64,000 nt of DNA, from assembly GCA_037043235.1 (NCBI GenBank), contig JAWRVZ010000322.1, forward strand, positions 317,001 through 381,000, in the 5' to 3' direction. Of this stretch, positions 11,996-24,884 are shown piece by piece. The position numbers and the translations under genes are program-made. Position 1 is the first letter of the stretch, and each line of letters starts with the position of its first letter. Under the pieces are notes generated by a model. The model was given only the letters and a program-made list of their open reading frames with translations. It made no database searches and had not been told where the DNA came from. This DNA comes from Rhodeus uyekii (taxonomy: Eukaryota; Chordata; Actinopteri; Cypriniformes; Acheilognathidae).

Positions 11996-13478
11996 ATATA
12001 GCTGCAAGCAGCAATGACGGGGCCAAGCACAAACACGGCATTGACGTGGCTGGCAGCATCAGACCAATTAAAGTAAATGCATTTTAAAATGATTTTAGGC
12101 TAAATGGCTGAAAAATCATGGATACAGACACTGTAATTTGAATTTTTTAGTTTATCGCTTTTGACCAATAGTTGGCGCTGTGTCCAAATTGTTAGAATGT
12201 GGTCACAATGAAATCTGCAAAGTTTGGTGTTATTTGGACAAAACATTACTGACATAGAGCATTAAAGTCATTTTGTCATCACTACCTCAAATTTGTAATT
12301 GCGGTATACGAAAACGGTTTTGTCTATCGACACGAAATCCATAACTTTTTGTCAGCACAGTCTGAAGATGATACGATTCGATTTTGGTGAAAATCGGACA
12401 AACGGTCTGGGAGGAGTTTGAAAAAGTAGGTTTTTGAATGAAACAACATGGCGGATATGAAATTTAGGCAAACTATGTCAAATTTGGTATCTGTGTTCTC
12501 GGTGTGACCCAAGGAACATATTAAGATCATTTGTTTTAAAATAGCTTAATGTAATCAAAAGTTATTAGCATTTTTGGAAATTGTGTTATAACTTTTGACC
12601 ACAAGGTGGCGCTGCCCCGAAACTTTTGGTGTAGGTTCAAATCAAGGTCCCAAAGACACATACTGAGTTTCGTAATGATACGCCAATGCGTTTGTAAAAT
12701 ATAGCATTTTACGACAAATTTCAAAATGGCCGACGCCCAAAATGGCCGATATAAGAAAATTTGGTATCGCACGACTCAGCATGATGCCCTGAATCTAAAG
12801 AGACCAGTTTTATGATTTTTGACCAAAGTGTTCAGAAGTTATAAGCAAAAAAGTCAATTTTTTATATCTCCTGACCACTAGGGGGCAGTGCGCCAAAACT
12901 CTGCAGGTAGCCTCAGATTATGACTACTATGACACACACCAATTTTGGTCTGAATATGCAAATGCGTTGCGGAGATATAGCCTCAAGTTCATTTTTGCGG
13001 CAAATTCGTCGAACTCTTTCGCATGTTTATCAAAAACGGTTTGACCAATCAACTTGATTCTCATAACTTTTTGTCTCCATAGTCTGGAGATGATGTGGTT
13101 CAATTTTTGTGAAAATCAGACAAACGGCCTAGGAGGAGTTCGACAAAGTAGGTTTTTCATAAAATTCAAAATTGCGGAAAAATTTTCATGACGGAAAATG
13201 ACGTCATAGGGTGCAATCGAATCGGCTTGAGCCAAGGAATCAGTGGACAAAGGAATTTTGTTTCTAGCCCTTATGGTTCAAGAGTTATTAGCATAAATGT
13301 AAGTGTAACTTTGGACAGTTGGTGGCGCTAGAGGGATTGAGGTAGAGACTCCAAAATTGGTGTGGTCAATGATTGGACTGTCCTCTATGTGTGTGCCAAA
13401 TTTCATCATTTTCCTGCATACGGTTCTATGGGCTGCCATTGACTTGTGTTGGAAGAAGAAGAAGAATAATAATAATAA
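11996..13478 (+). repeat. Unit 9: type A2 unit, 1483 bp, copy of unit 6 with a different 3' end
   Basis: It matches unit 6 up to about 13098 and then switches to another 3' variant (CCTGCATACGG, then TTGTGTTGGAAGAAG), which marks the right edge of the 4553-bp duplication. Box 2 at 12599-12612, core at 12875-12888, CRE at 13199-13206. Confidence 0.9.
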
Positions 13479-15027
13479 ATATAGCTGCAAGCAGCAATGA
13501 CGGGGCCAAGCACAAACAGGGCATTGACGTGGCCGGCAGCATAAGAGCAATTGAAGTAATCAACAACTAAATGCATTTTAATATGATTTTAGGCTAAATG
13601 GCTGAAAAATCATTAATACAGACACTGTAATTTGAATGAAAAGTTTAGCGCTTTGGACCAATAGTTGGCGCTGTGTCCAAATTGTTAGAATTGGGTCCGA
13701 GTAATGTGACAATGAAATCTGCAAAGTTTGGTGTTATTTGGACAAAACATTACTGACTTAAAGCATTAAAGTCATTTTGTCATCACTACCTCAAATTTGT
13801 AATTGCGGTATACGAAAACGGTTTTGTCTATCGACACGAAATCCATAACTTTTTGTCAGCACAGTCTGAAGATGATACGATTCGATTTTGGTGAAAATCG
13901 GACAAACGGTCTAGGAGGAGTTTGAAAAAGTAGGTTTTTGAATGAAACAACATGGCGGATATGAAATTTAGGCAAACTATGTCAAATTTGGTATCAGTGT
14001 TCTCGGTGTGACCCAAGGAACATATTAAGATCATTTGTTTTAAAATAGCTTAATGTAATCAAAAGTTATTAGCATTTTTGGAAATTGTGTTATAACTTTT
14101 GACCACAAGGTGGCGCTGCCCCGAAACTTTTGGTGTAGGTTCAAATCAAGGTCCCAAAGACACATACTGAGTTTCGTAATGATACGCCAATGCGTTTGTA
14201 AAATATAGCATTTTACGACAAATTTCAAAATGGCCGACGCCCAAAATGGCCGATATAAGAAAATTTGGTATCGCACGACTCAGCATGATGCCCTGAATCT
14301 AAAGAGACCAGTTTTATGATTTTTGACCAAAGTGTTCAGAAGTTATAAGCAAAAAAGTCAATTTTTTATATCTCCTGACCACTAGGGGGCAGTGCGCCAA
14401 AACTCTGCAGGTAGCCTCAGATTATGACTACTATGACACACACCAATTTTGGTCTGAATATGCAAATGCGTTGCGGAGATATAGCCTCAAGTTCATTTTT
14501 GCGGCAAATTCGTCGAACTCTTTCGCATGTTTATCAAAAACGGTTTGACCAATCAACTTGATTCTCATAACTTTTTGTCTCCATAGTCTGGAGATGATGT
14601 GGTTCAATTTTTGTGAGAATCAGACAAACGGCCTAGGAGGAGTTCGACAAAGTAGGTTTTTCATAAAATTCAAAATTGCGGAAAAATTTTCATGACGGAA
14701 AATGACGTCATAGGGTGCAATCGAATCGGCTTGAGCCAAGGAATCAGTGGACAAAGGAATTTTGTTTCTAGCCCTTATGGTTCAAAAGTTATTAGCATAA
14801 ATGTAAGTGTAACTTTGGACAGTTGGTGGCGCTAGAGGGATTGAGGTAGAGACTCCAAAATTGGTGTGGTCAATGATTGGACTGTCCTCTATGTGTGTGC
14901 CAAATTTCATCATTTTCCTGCATACGGTTCTATGGGCTGCCATTGACTTCTGGGTGGAAGAAGAATAATAATAAGAACGAGAACGATTACAATAGGTGCC
15001 TCCGCACCTTCGGTGCTTGGCCCCTAA
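13479..15027 (+). repeat. Unit 10: type A1 unit, 1549 bp with hairpin
   Basis: Box 2 at 14103-14116, core at 14379-14392, CRE at 14703-14710, 3' hairpin at 14991-15027. A near-identical copy is unit 24 about 20.4 kb downstream. The hairpin end CCCCTAA abuts a CAAGCAGC-truncated head. Confidence 0.9.
14991..15027 (+). other. A/C-type 3' terminal hairpin (single)
   Basis: Representative single end. It begins AATAGGTGCC, folds as GCACC-TTC-GGTGC, and finishes GGCCCCTAA. The other single ends are at 16531, 19418, 23349, 27506, 33881, 35430, 36979, 44564, 47544, 49107, 54665 and 56235, each 37 nt. A terminator role as in rolling-circle transposons is inferred. Confidence 0.8.
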
Positions 15028-16567
15028 CAAGCAGCAATGACGGGGCCAAGCACAAACAGGGCATTGACGTGGCCGGCAGCATAAGAGCAATTGAAGTAAT
15101 CAACAACTAAATGCATTTTAATATGATTTTAGGCTAAATGGCTGAAAAATCATTAATACAGACACTGTAATTTGAATGAAAAGTTTAGCGCTTTGGACCA
15201 ATAGTTGGCGCTGTGTCCAAATTGTTAGAATTGGGTCAGAGTAATGTGACAATGAAATCTGCAAAGTTTGGTGTTATTTGGACAAAACATTACTGACTTA
15301 AAGCATTAAAGTCATTTTGTCATCACTACCTCAAATTTGTAATTGCGGTATACGAAAACGGTTTCGTCTATCGACACGAAATCCATAACTTTTTGTCAGC
15401 ACAGTCTGAAGATGATACGATTCGATTTTGGTGAAAATCGGACAAACGGTCTAGGAGGAGTTTGAAAAAGTAGGTTTTTGAATGAAACAACATGGCGGAT
15501 ATGAAATTTGGGCAAACTATGTCAAATTTGGTATCTGTGTTCTCGGTGTGACCCAAGGAACATATTAAGATCATTTGTTTTAAAATAGCTTAATGTAATC
15601 AAAAGTTATTAGCATTTTAGGAAATTGTGTTATAACTTTTGACCACAAGGTGGCGCTGCCCCGAAACTTTTGGTGTAGGTTCAAATCAAGGTCCCAAAGA
15701 CACATACTGAGTTTCGTAATGATACGCCAATGCGTTTGTAAAATATAGCATTTTACGACAAATTTCAAAATGGCCGACGCCCAAAATGGCCGATATAAGA
15801 AAATTTGGTATCGCACGACTCAGCATGATGCCCTGAATCTAAAGAGACCAGTTTCATGATTTTTGACCAAAGTGTTCAGAAGTTATAAGCAAAAAAGTCA
15901 ATTTTTTATATCTCCTGACCACTAGGGGGCAGTGCGCCAAAACTCTGCAGGTAGCCTCAGATTATGACTACTATGACACACACCAATTTTGGTCTGAATA
16001 CGCAAATGCGTTGCGGAGATATAGCCTCAAGTTCATTTTTGCGGCAAATTCGTCGAACTCTTTCGCAAGTTTATCAAAAATGGAATAACCAATCAACTTG
16101 ATTTCCATAACTTTTTGTCTCCATAGTCTGGAGATGATGTGGTTCAATTTTTGTGAGAATCAGACAAACGGCCTAGGAGGAGTTCGACAAAGTAGGTTTT
16201 TCATAAAATTCAAAATTGCGGAAAAATTTTCATGACGGAAAATGACGTCATAGGGTGCAATCGAATCGGCTTGAGCCAAGGAATCAGTGGACAAAGGAAT
16301 TTTGTTTCTAGCCCTTACGGTTCAAGAGTTATTAGCATAAATATAAGTGTAACTTTAGACAGTTGGTGGCGCTAGAGGGATTGAGGTAGAGACTCCAAAA
16401 TTGGTGTGGTCAATGATTGGACTGTCCTCTATGTGTGTGCCAAATTTCATCATTTTCCCACTTACGGTTCTATGGGCTGCCATTGACTTCTGGGTGGAAG
16501 AAGAATAATAATAAGAACGAGAACGATTACAATAGGTGCCTCCGCACCTTCGGTGCTTGGCCCCTAA
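15028..16567 (+). repeat. Unit 11: type A1 unit, 1540 bp, 9-bp truncated head
   Basis: Private variants include AAATTTGGGCAAAC near 15504 and AAAAATGGAATAACC near 16076. Both recur in unit 25 and unit 36, marking a dispersed duplication. Box 2 at 15643-15656, core at 15919-15932, CRE at 16243-16250, hairpin at 16531-16567. Confidence 0.9.
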
Positions 16568-18048
16568 ATATAGCTGCAAGCAGCAATGACGGGGCCAAGC
16601 ACAAACAGGGCATTGACGTGGCCGGCAGCATAAGAGCAATTGAAGTAATCAACAACTAAATGCATTTTAATATGATTTTAGGCTAAATGGCTGAAAAATC
16701 ATTAATACAGACACTGTAATTTGAATGAAAAGTTTATCGCTTTGGACCAATAGTTGGCGCTGTGTCCAAATTGTTAGAATTGGGTCCGAGTAATGTGACA
16801 ATGAAATCTGCAAAGTTTGGTGTTATTTGGACAAAACATTACTGACTTAAAGCATTAAAGTCATTTTGTCATCACTACCTCAAATTTGTAATTGCGGTAT
16901 ACGAAAACCATAACTTTTTGTCAGCACAGTCTGAAGATGATACGATTCGATTTTGGTGAAAATCGGACAAACGGTCTGGGAGGAGTTTGAAAAAGTAGGT
17001 TTTTGAATGAAACAACATGGCGGATATGAAATTTAGGCAAACTATGTCAAATTTGGTATCTGTGTTCTCGGTGTGACCCAAGGAACATATTAAGATCATT
17101 TGTTTTAAAATAGCTTAATGTAATCAAAAGTTATTAGCATTTTTGGAAATTGTGTTATAACTTTTGACCACAAGGTGGCGCTGCCCCGAAACTTTTGGTG
17201 TAGGTTCAAATCAAGGTCCCAAAGACACATACTGAGTTTCGTAATGATACGCCAATGCGTTTGTAAAATATAGCATTTTACGACAAATTTCAAAATGGCC
17301 AACGCCCAAAATGGCCGATATAAGAAAATTTGGTATCGGACGACTCAGCATGATGCCCTGAATCTAAAGAGACCAGTTTTATGATTTTTGACCAAAGTGT
17401 TCAGAAGTTATAAGCAAAAAAGTCATTTTTTTATATCTCCTGACCACTAGGGGGCAGTGCACCAAAACTCTGCAGGTAGCCTCAGATTATGACTACTATG
17501 ACACACACCAATTTTGGTCTGAATATGCAAATGCGTTGCGGAGATATAGCCTCAAGTTCATTTTTGCGGCAAATTCGTCGAACTCTTTCGCAAGTTTATA
17601 AAAAACGGAATGACCAATCAACTTGATTTCCATAACTTTTTGTCTCCATAGTCTGGAGATGATGTGGTTCAATTTTTGTGAGAATCGGACAAACGGCCTA
17701 GGAGGAGTTCGACAAAGTAGGTTTTTCATAAAACTCAAAATTGCGGAAAAATTTTCATGACGGAAAATGACGTCATAGGGTGCAATCGAATCGGCTTGAC
17801 CCAAGGAATCAGTGGACAAAGGAATTTTGTTTCTAGCCCTTATGGTTCAAGAGTTATTAGCATAAATGTAAGTGTAACTTTGGACAGTTGGTGGCGCTAG
17901 AGGGATTGAGGTAGAGACTCCAAAATTGGTGTGGTCAATGATTGGACTGTCCTCTATGTGTGTGCCAAATTTCATCATTTTCCTGCATACGGTTCTATGG
18001 GCTGCCATTGACTTCTGGGTGGAAGAAGAAGAAGAAGAATAATAATAA
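16568..18048 (+). repeat. Unit 12: type A1 unit, 1481 bp with 24-bp internal deletion
   Basis: Near 16909 the usual GAAAACGGTTTTGTC...AAATCCATAAC run reads GAAAACCATAAC, a loss of about 24 bp. Box 2 at 17168-17181, core at 17444-17457 (followed by TGCACC, not TGCGCC), CRE at 17768-17775. No hairpin; the tail is (GAA)n then (TAA)n. Confidence 0.9.
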
Positions 18049-19454
18049 ATATAGCTGCAAGCAGCAATGACGGGGCCAAGCACAAACAGGGCATTGATGT
18101 GGCTGGCAGCAAAAGACCAATTGCAGTAAATGCATTTTAAAATGATTTTAGGCTAAATGGCTGAAAAATCATTAATACAGACACTGTAATTTGATTTAAT
18201 AGTTTATCGCTTTGGACCAATAGATGGCGCTGTGTCCAAATTGTTAGAATGTGGTCCGAGTAATGTCACAATGAAATGTGCAAAGTTTGGTGTTATTTGG
18301 ACAAAACATTACTGACTTAAAGCATTAAAGTCATTTTGTCATCACTACCTCAAATTTGTAATTGCGGTATACGAAAACGGTTTTGTCTATCGACACGAAA
18401 TCCATAACTTTTTGTCAGCACAGTCTGAAGATGATACGATTCGATTTTGGTGAAAATCGGACAAACGGTCTGGGAGGAGTTTGAAAAAGTAGGTTTTTGA
18501 ATGAAACAACATGGCGGATATGAAATTTAGGCAAACTATGTCAAATTTGGTATCTGTGTTCTCGGTGTGACCCAAGGAACATATTAAGATCATTTGTTTT
18601 AAAATAGCTTAATGTAATCAAAAGTTATTAGCATTTTTGGAAATTGTGTTATAACTGTTGACCACAAGGTGGCGCTGCCCCGAAACTTTTGGTGTAGGTT
18701 CAAATCAAGGTCCCAAAGACACATACTGAGTTTCGTAATGATACGCCAATGCGTTTGTAAAATATAGCATTTTACGACAAATTTCAAAATGGCCAACGCC
18801 CAAAATGGCCGATATAAGAAAATTTGGTATCGGACGACTCAGCATGATGCCCTGAATCTAAAGAGACCAGTTTTATGATTTTTGACCAAAGTGTTCAGAA
18901 GTTATAAGCAAAAAAGTCAATTTTTTATATCTCCTGACCACTAGGGGGCAGTGCACCAAAACTCTGCAGGTAGCCTCAGATTATGACTACTATGACACAC
19001 ACCAATTTTGGTCTGAATATGCAAATGCGTTGCGGAGATATAGCCTCAAGTTCATTTTTGCGGCAAATTCGTCGAACTCTTTCGCAAGTTTATCAAAAAC
19101 GGAATGACCAATCAACTTGATTTCCATAACTTTTTGTCTCCATAGTCTGGAGATGATGTGGTTCAATTTTTGTGAGAATCGGACAAACGGCCTAGGAGGA
19201 GTTCGACAAAGTAGGTTTTTCATAAAACTCAAAATTGCGGAAAAATTTTCATGACGGAAAATGACGTCATAGGGTGCAATCGAATCGGCTTGACCCAAGG
19301 AATCAGTGGACAAAGGAATTTTGTTTCTAGCCCTTATGGTTCAAGAGTTATTAGCATAAATGTAAGTGTAACTTTGGACAGTTGGTGGCGCTAGAGGGAT
19401 TGAGGTAGAGACTCTACAATAGGTGCCTCCGCACCTTCGGTGCTTGGCCCCTAA
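18049..19454 (+). repeat. Unit 13: type A2-like unit, 1406 bp, 3' internal deletion
   Basis: The body stops at GAGACTC (about 19414) and joins directly to TACAATAGG of the 3' hairpin (19418-19454). About 140 bp including the TAA microsatellite are lost. Box 2 at 18662-18675, core at 18938-18951, CRE at 19262-19269. Confidence 0.9.
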
Positions 19455-20956
19455 ATATAGCTGCAAGCAGCAATGACAGGGCCAAGCACAAACAGGGCAT
19501 TAAATGGCATGCTGACGTGGCTGGCAGAAAAAGACCAATGGCAGTAATAAACTAAATGCATTTTAAAAGATTTTAGGCTAAATGGCTGAAAAATCATTAA
19601 TACAGACACTGTATTTTGATTTAAAAGTTTATCACTTTGGACCAATAGTTGGCTCTCTGTCCAAATTGTTATAAAGTGTTATAAAGTGTTAGTATTAAAG
19701 AGTTATAAGGAGTTATAAAATGTTAGTATTAATGTGTTATTAAGCATTAGTCATTTTGTCATCACTACCTCAAATTTGTAATTGCGGTATACGAAAACGG
19801 TTTTGTCTATCGACACGAAATCCATAACTTTTTGTCAGCACAGTCTGAAGATGATACGATTCAATTTTGGTGAAAATCGGACAAATGGTCTGGGAGGAGT
19901 TCGAAAAAGTAGGTTTTTGAATGAAACAACATGGCGGACAGGAAGTTTAGGCTAAATATATCAAATTTGGTATCTGTGTTCTCGGCATGACCCAAGGAAC
20001 ATATTGAGACAATTTGTTTTAAAATAGCTTAATGTAATCAAAAGTTATTAGCATTTTTGTAAATGTTGTTATAACTTTTGACCACAAGGTGGCGCTGCCC
20101 CAAAACTTTTGGTGTAGAGTCAAATCAAGGTCCCAAAGCCACATACTAAGTTTCGTAATGATATGCCAATGCGTTTGTTAAATAGAACATTTTATGACAA
20201 ATTTCAAAATGGCCGACGCCCAAAATGGCCGATATAAGAAAATTTGGTATCGCATGACTCAGCATGATGCCCTGAATCTAAAGAGAGCAGTTTTATGATT
20301 TTTGACCAAAGTGTTCAGAAGTTATAAGCAGAAAAGTCAATTTTTTATATCTCCTGACCACTAGGGGGCAGTGCGCCAAAACTCTGCAGGTAGCCTCAGA
20401 TCATGACTACTATGACACACACCAATTTTGGTCTGAATACGCAAATGCGTTGCGGAGATATAGCCTCAAGTTCATTTTTGCGGCAAATTCGTCGAACTCT
20501 TTCGCAAGTTTATCAAAAACGGAATTACCAATCAACTTGATTCTCATAACTTTTTGTCTCCATAGTCTGGAGATGATGTGGTTCAATTTTTGTGAGAATC
20601 AGACAAACGGCCTAGGAGGAGTTCGACAAAGTAGGTTTTTCATAAAATTCAAAATTGCGGAAAAATTTTCATGACGGAAAATGACGTCATAGGGTGCAAT
20701 CGAATCGGCTTGAGCCAAGGAATCAGTGGACAAAAGAATTTTGTTTCTAGCCCTTATGGTTCAAGAGTTATTAGCATAAATGTAAGTGTAACTTTGGACA
20801 GTTGGTGGCGCTAGAGGGATTGAGGTAGAGACTCCAAAATTGGTGTAGTTAATGATTGGACTGTCCTCTATGTGTGTGCCAAATTTCATCATTTTCCCAC
20901 TTATGGTTCTATGGGCTGCCATTGACTTCTGGGTGGAAGAAGAATAATAATAATAA
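19455..20956 (+). repeat. Unit 14: type A3 unit, 1502 bp
   Basis: The head variant has TTAAATGGCATGCTGACG and the arm reads AGGGCCAAGCAC (one G to A change in the GGGG run). An AT-rich iterated stretch lies at 19664-19750. Box 2 at 20082-20095, core at 20358-20371, CRE at 20682-20689. Its copy is unit 37 (offset 35248 bp). No hairpin. Confidence 0.9.
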
Positions 20957-22420
20957 ATATAGCTGCAAGCAGCAATGACGGGGCCAAGCACAAACACGGC
21001 ATTGACGTGGCTGGCAGCATCAGACCAATTAAAGTAAATGCATTTTAAAATGATTTTAGGCTAAATGGCTGAAAAATCATTAATACAGACACTGTAATTT
21101 GATTTAATAGTTTATCGCTTTGGACCAATAGATGGCGCTGTGTCCAAATTGTTAGAATGTGGTCCGAGTAATGTCACAATGAAATGTGCAAAGTTTGGTG
21201 TTATTTGGACAAAACATTACTGACTTAGAGCATTAAAGTCATTTTGTCATCACTACCTCAAATTTGTAATTGCGGTATACGAAAACGGTTTTGTCTATCG
21301 ACACGAAATCCATAACTTTTTGTCAGCACAGTCTGAAGATGATACGATTTGATTTTGGTGAAAATCGGACAAACGGTCTGGGAGGAGTTAGAAAAAGTAG
21401 GTTTTTGAAGAAAACAACATGGCGGATAGGAAATTTAGGCAAACTATGTCAAATTTGGTATCTGTGTTCTCGGTGTGACCCAAGGAACATATTAAGATCA
21501 TTTGTTTTAAAATAGCTTAATGTAATCAAAAGTTATTAGCATTTTTGGAAATTTTGTTATAACTTTTGACCACAAGGTGGCGCTGCCCCGAAACTTTTGG
21601 TGTAGGTTCAAATCAAGGTCCCAAAGACACATACTGAGTTTCGTAATGATACGCCAATGCGTTTGTAAAATATAGCATTTTACGACAAATTTCAAAATGG
21701 CCGACGCCCAAAATGGCCGATATAAGAAAATTTGGTATCGCACGACTCAGCATGATGCCCTGAATCTAAAGAGACCAGTTTTATGATTTTTGACCAAAGT
21801 GTTCAGAAGTTATAAGCAAAAAAGTCAATTTTTTATATCTCCTGACCACTAGGGGGCAGTGCGCCAAAACTCTGCAGGTAGCCTCAGATTATGACTACTA
21901 TGACACACACCAATTTTGGTCTGAATATGCAAATGCGTTGCGGAGATATAGCCTCAAGTTCATTTTTGCGGCAAATTCGTCGAACTCTTTCGCATGTTTA
22001 TCAAAAACGGTTTGACCAATCAACTTGATTCTCATAACTTTTTGTCTCCATAGTCTGGAGATGATGTGGTTCAATTTTTGTGAAAATCGGACAAACGGCC
22101 TAGGAGGAGTTCGACAAAGTAGGTTTTTCATAAAATTCAAAATTGCGGAAAAATTTTCATGACGGAAAATGACGTCATAGGGTGCAATCGAATCGGCTTG
22201 AGCCAAGGAATCAGTGGACAAAGGAATTTTGTTTCTAGCCCTTATGGTTCAAGAGTTATTAGCATAAATGTAAGTGTAACTTTGGACAGTTGGTGGCGCT
22301 AGAGGGATTGAGGTAGAGACTCCAAAATTGGTGTGGTCAATGATTGGACTGTCCTCTATGTGTGTGCCAAATTTCATCATTTTCCTGCATACGGTTCTAT
22401 GGGCTGCCATTGACTTCTGG
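20957..22420 (+). repeat. Unit 15: type A2 unit, 1464 bp, tail lost by fusion
   Basis: Box 2 at 21570-21583, core at 21846-21859, CRE at 22170-22177. The unit runs normally to TGACTTCTGG and is then fused to the middle of a C unit head at 22420/22421. The GAAGAA(TAA)n tail is missing. Confidence 0.88.
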
Positions 22421-23385
22421 CTGTAACCAAATTGTAGTGTCAATTCATGTGGTATATTGAGAGTGTGGTGACATTGACACATACAAAGTTTGCTTTCAAT
22501 TGGGTAAACCATTGCTGAGAGAGCACTAAAGTCATGTGTTTGTTAAACATAGCATCTTATAAGAAAAATCGAAATAGCAGATGCTCAAAATGGCCGATAT
22601 GGGAATATTTGGTATCACAGGACTCGGCATGACCCACTGGATCTAAAGAGACCAGTTTCATGATTTTTGGCCAAAGGGTTCAGAAGTTATAAGCAAAAAA
22701 GTCAGTTTTTCATAACTCCTGACCACTAGGGGGCACAGCGCCAAAACTCTGCAGGTAGCCTCAGACAATGATTGACATAATACACACCTAGTTTGGTCAG
22801 AAAAGGCTAATGCATTGCGGAGATAAAGCCTCAATTTCATTTTGGCGACTTTTACCTCGGATTCTTTCGCGAGTTATTCGTAAACGGTTTGACATATCAA
22901 CTTTCTTTGGATATCGTTTTGTCCACATTGTCTGGAGATGATGTGGTTCAATTTTCGTGAAAATCGGACAAACGGCCTAGGAGGAGTTCGAAAAAGTAGG
23001 TTTTTCAGAAAATTCAAAATGGCGGGAAAATTTTCATGACGGAAAATGACGTCATAGGGTGCAATCGAATCGTCTTGAGCCAAGGAATCAGTGGACAAAA
23101 GAATTTTGTTTCTAGGACATACGGTTCAAAAGTTATTTACGTAAACGTGAGTGCAACTTTGGACCGTTGGTGGCGCTATAGAGATTGAGTTAGAGACTTC
23201 AATTTTGCTATGGTCAATGATTGGACTGTCCTTTATGAGTGTGCCAACTTTTTTTCATTTTCCCGCTTACGGTTCTATGGGCTGTCATAGACTTCAATGG
23301 CAGAAGAAGAATAATAATAATAATAATAATAAGAACCGGAACAAAAACAATAGGTGCCTCCGCACCTTCGGTGCTTGGCCCCTAA
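22421..23385 (+). repeat. Unit 16: type C-short unit, 965 bp, head deleted
   Basis: It starts inside the C head at CTGTAACCAAATTG, corresponding to 26578 in its intact copy (unit 19). Core at 22723-22736 (CCACTAGGGGGCAC), CRE at 23047-23054, GGCGGGAAA motif present, hairpin at 23349-23385. Confidence 0.88.
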
Positions 23386-24884
23386 ATATAGCTGCAAGCA
23401 GCAATGACGGGGCCAAGCACAAACAGGGCATTGACGTGGCCGGCAGCATAAGAGCAATTGAAGTAATCAACAACTAAATGCATTTTAATATGATTTTAGG
23501 CTAAATGGCTGAAAAATCATTAATACAGACACTGTAATTTGAATGAAAAGTTTATCGCTTTGGACCAATAGTTGGCGCTGTGTCCAAATTGTTAGAATTG
23601 GGTCCGAGTAATGTGACAATGAAATCTGCAAAGTTTGGTGTTATTTGGACAAAACATTACTGACTTAAAGCATTAAAGTCATTTTGTCATCACTACCTCA
23701 AATTTGTAATTGCGGTATACGAAAACGGTTTTGTCTATCGACACGAAATCCATAACTTTTTGTCAGCACAGTCTGAAGATGATACGATTCGATTTTGGTG
23801 AAAATCGGACAAACGGTCTGGGAGGAGTTTGAAAAAGTAGGTTTTTGAATGAAACAACATGGCGGACAGGAAGTTTAGGCTAAATATATCAAATGTGGTA
23901 TCTGTGTTCTCGGCATGACCCAAGGAACATATTGAGACAATTTGTTTTAAAATAGCTTAATGTAATCAAAAGTTATTAGCATTTTTGTAAATTTTGTTAT
24001 AACTTTTGACCACAAGGTGGCGCTGCCCCAAAACTTTTGGTGTAGAGTCAAATCAAGGTCCCAAAGCCACATACTAAGTTTCGTAATGATATGCCAATGC
24101 GTTTGTTAAATAGAACATTTTATGACAAATTTCAAAATGGCCGACGCCCAAAAAGGCCGATATAAGAAAATTTGGTATCGCATGACTCAGCATGATGCCC
24201 TGAATCTAAAGAGAGCAGTTTTATGATTTTTGACCAAAGTGTTCAGAAGTTATAAGCAGAAAAGTCAATTTTTTATATCTCCTGACCACTAGGGGGCAGT
24301 GCGCCAAAACTCTGCAGGTAGCCTCAGATCATGACTACTATGACACACACCAATTTTGGTCTGAATACGCAAATGCGTTGCGGAGATATAGCCTCAAGTT
24401 CATTTTTGCGGCAAATTCGTCGAACTCTTTCGCAAGTTTATCAAAAACGGAATTACCAATCAACTTGATTCTCATAACTTTTTGTCTCCATAGTCTGGAG
24501 ATGATGTGGTTCAATTTTTGTGAGAATCAGACAAACGGCCTAGGAGGAGTTCGACAAAGTAGGTTTTTCATAAAATTCAAAATTGCGGAAAAATTTTCAT
24601 GACGGAAAATGACGTCATAGGGTGCAATCGAATCGGCTTGAGCCAAGAAATCAGTGGACAAAAGAATTTTGTTTCTAGCCCTTATGGTTCAAGAGTTATT
24701 AGCATAAATGTAAGTGTAACTTTGGACAGTTGGTGGCGCTAGAGGGATTGAGGTAGAGACTCCAAAATTGGTGTAGTTAATGATTGGACTGTCCTCTATG
24801 TGTGTGCCAAATTTCATCATTTTCCCACTTATGGTTCTATGGGCTGCCATTGACTTCTGGGTGGAAGAAGAATAATAATAATAA
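23386..24884 (+). repeat. Unit 17: type A1 unit, 1499 bp
   Basis: Box 2 at 24010-24023, core at 24286-24299, CRE at 24610-24617. Middle member of the 4157-bp higher-order repeat; its copy is unit 20. Ends in (TAA)n without a hairpin. Confidence 0.9.

Larger units (their letters stand above)
4365..13098 (+). repeat. Higher-order repeat, 4553-bp period, two copies
   Basis: Units 4-5-6 (from 4365 to about 8545) recur as units 7-8-9 (8918 to about 13098) with identical unit lengths, doubled hairpins and truncated head. Only a handful of single-base differences are seen by eye. The ~8546-8917 segment breaks the pattern and resembles unit 3. Confidence 0.9.

Noticed and set aside
23151..23477. An open frame of 108 codons on the + strand with a poly-asparagine run
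   Set aside because: The asparagines are the (AAT)n microsatellite and the frame crosses from one unit into the next.
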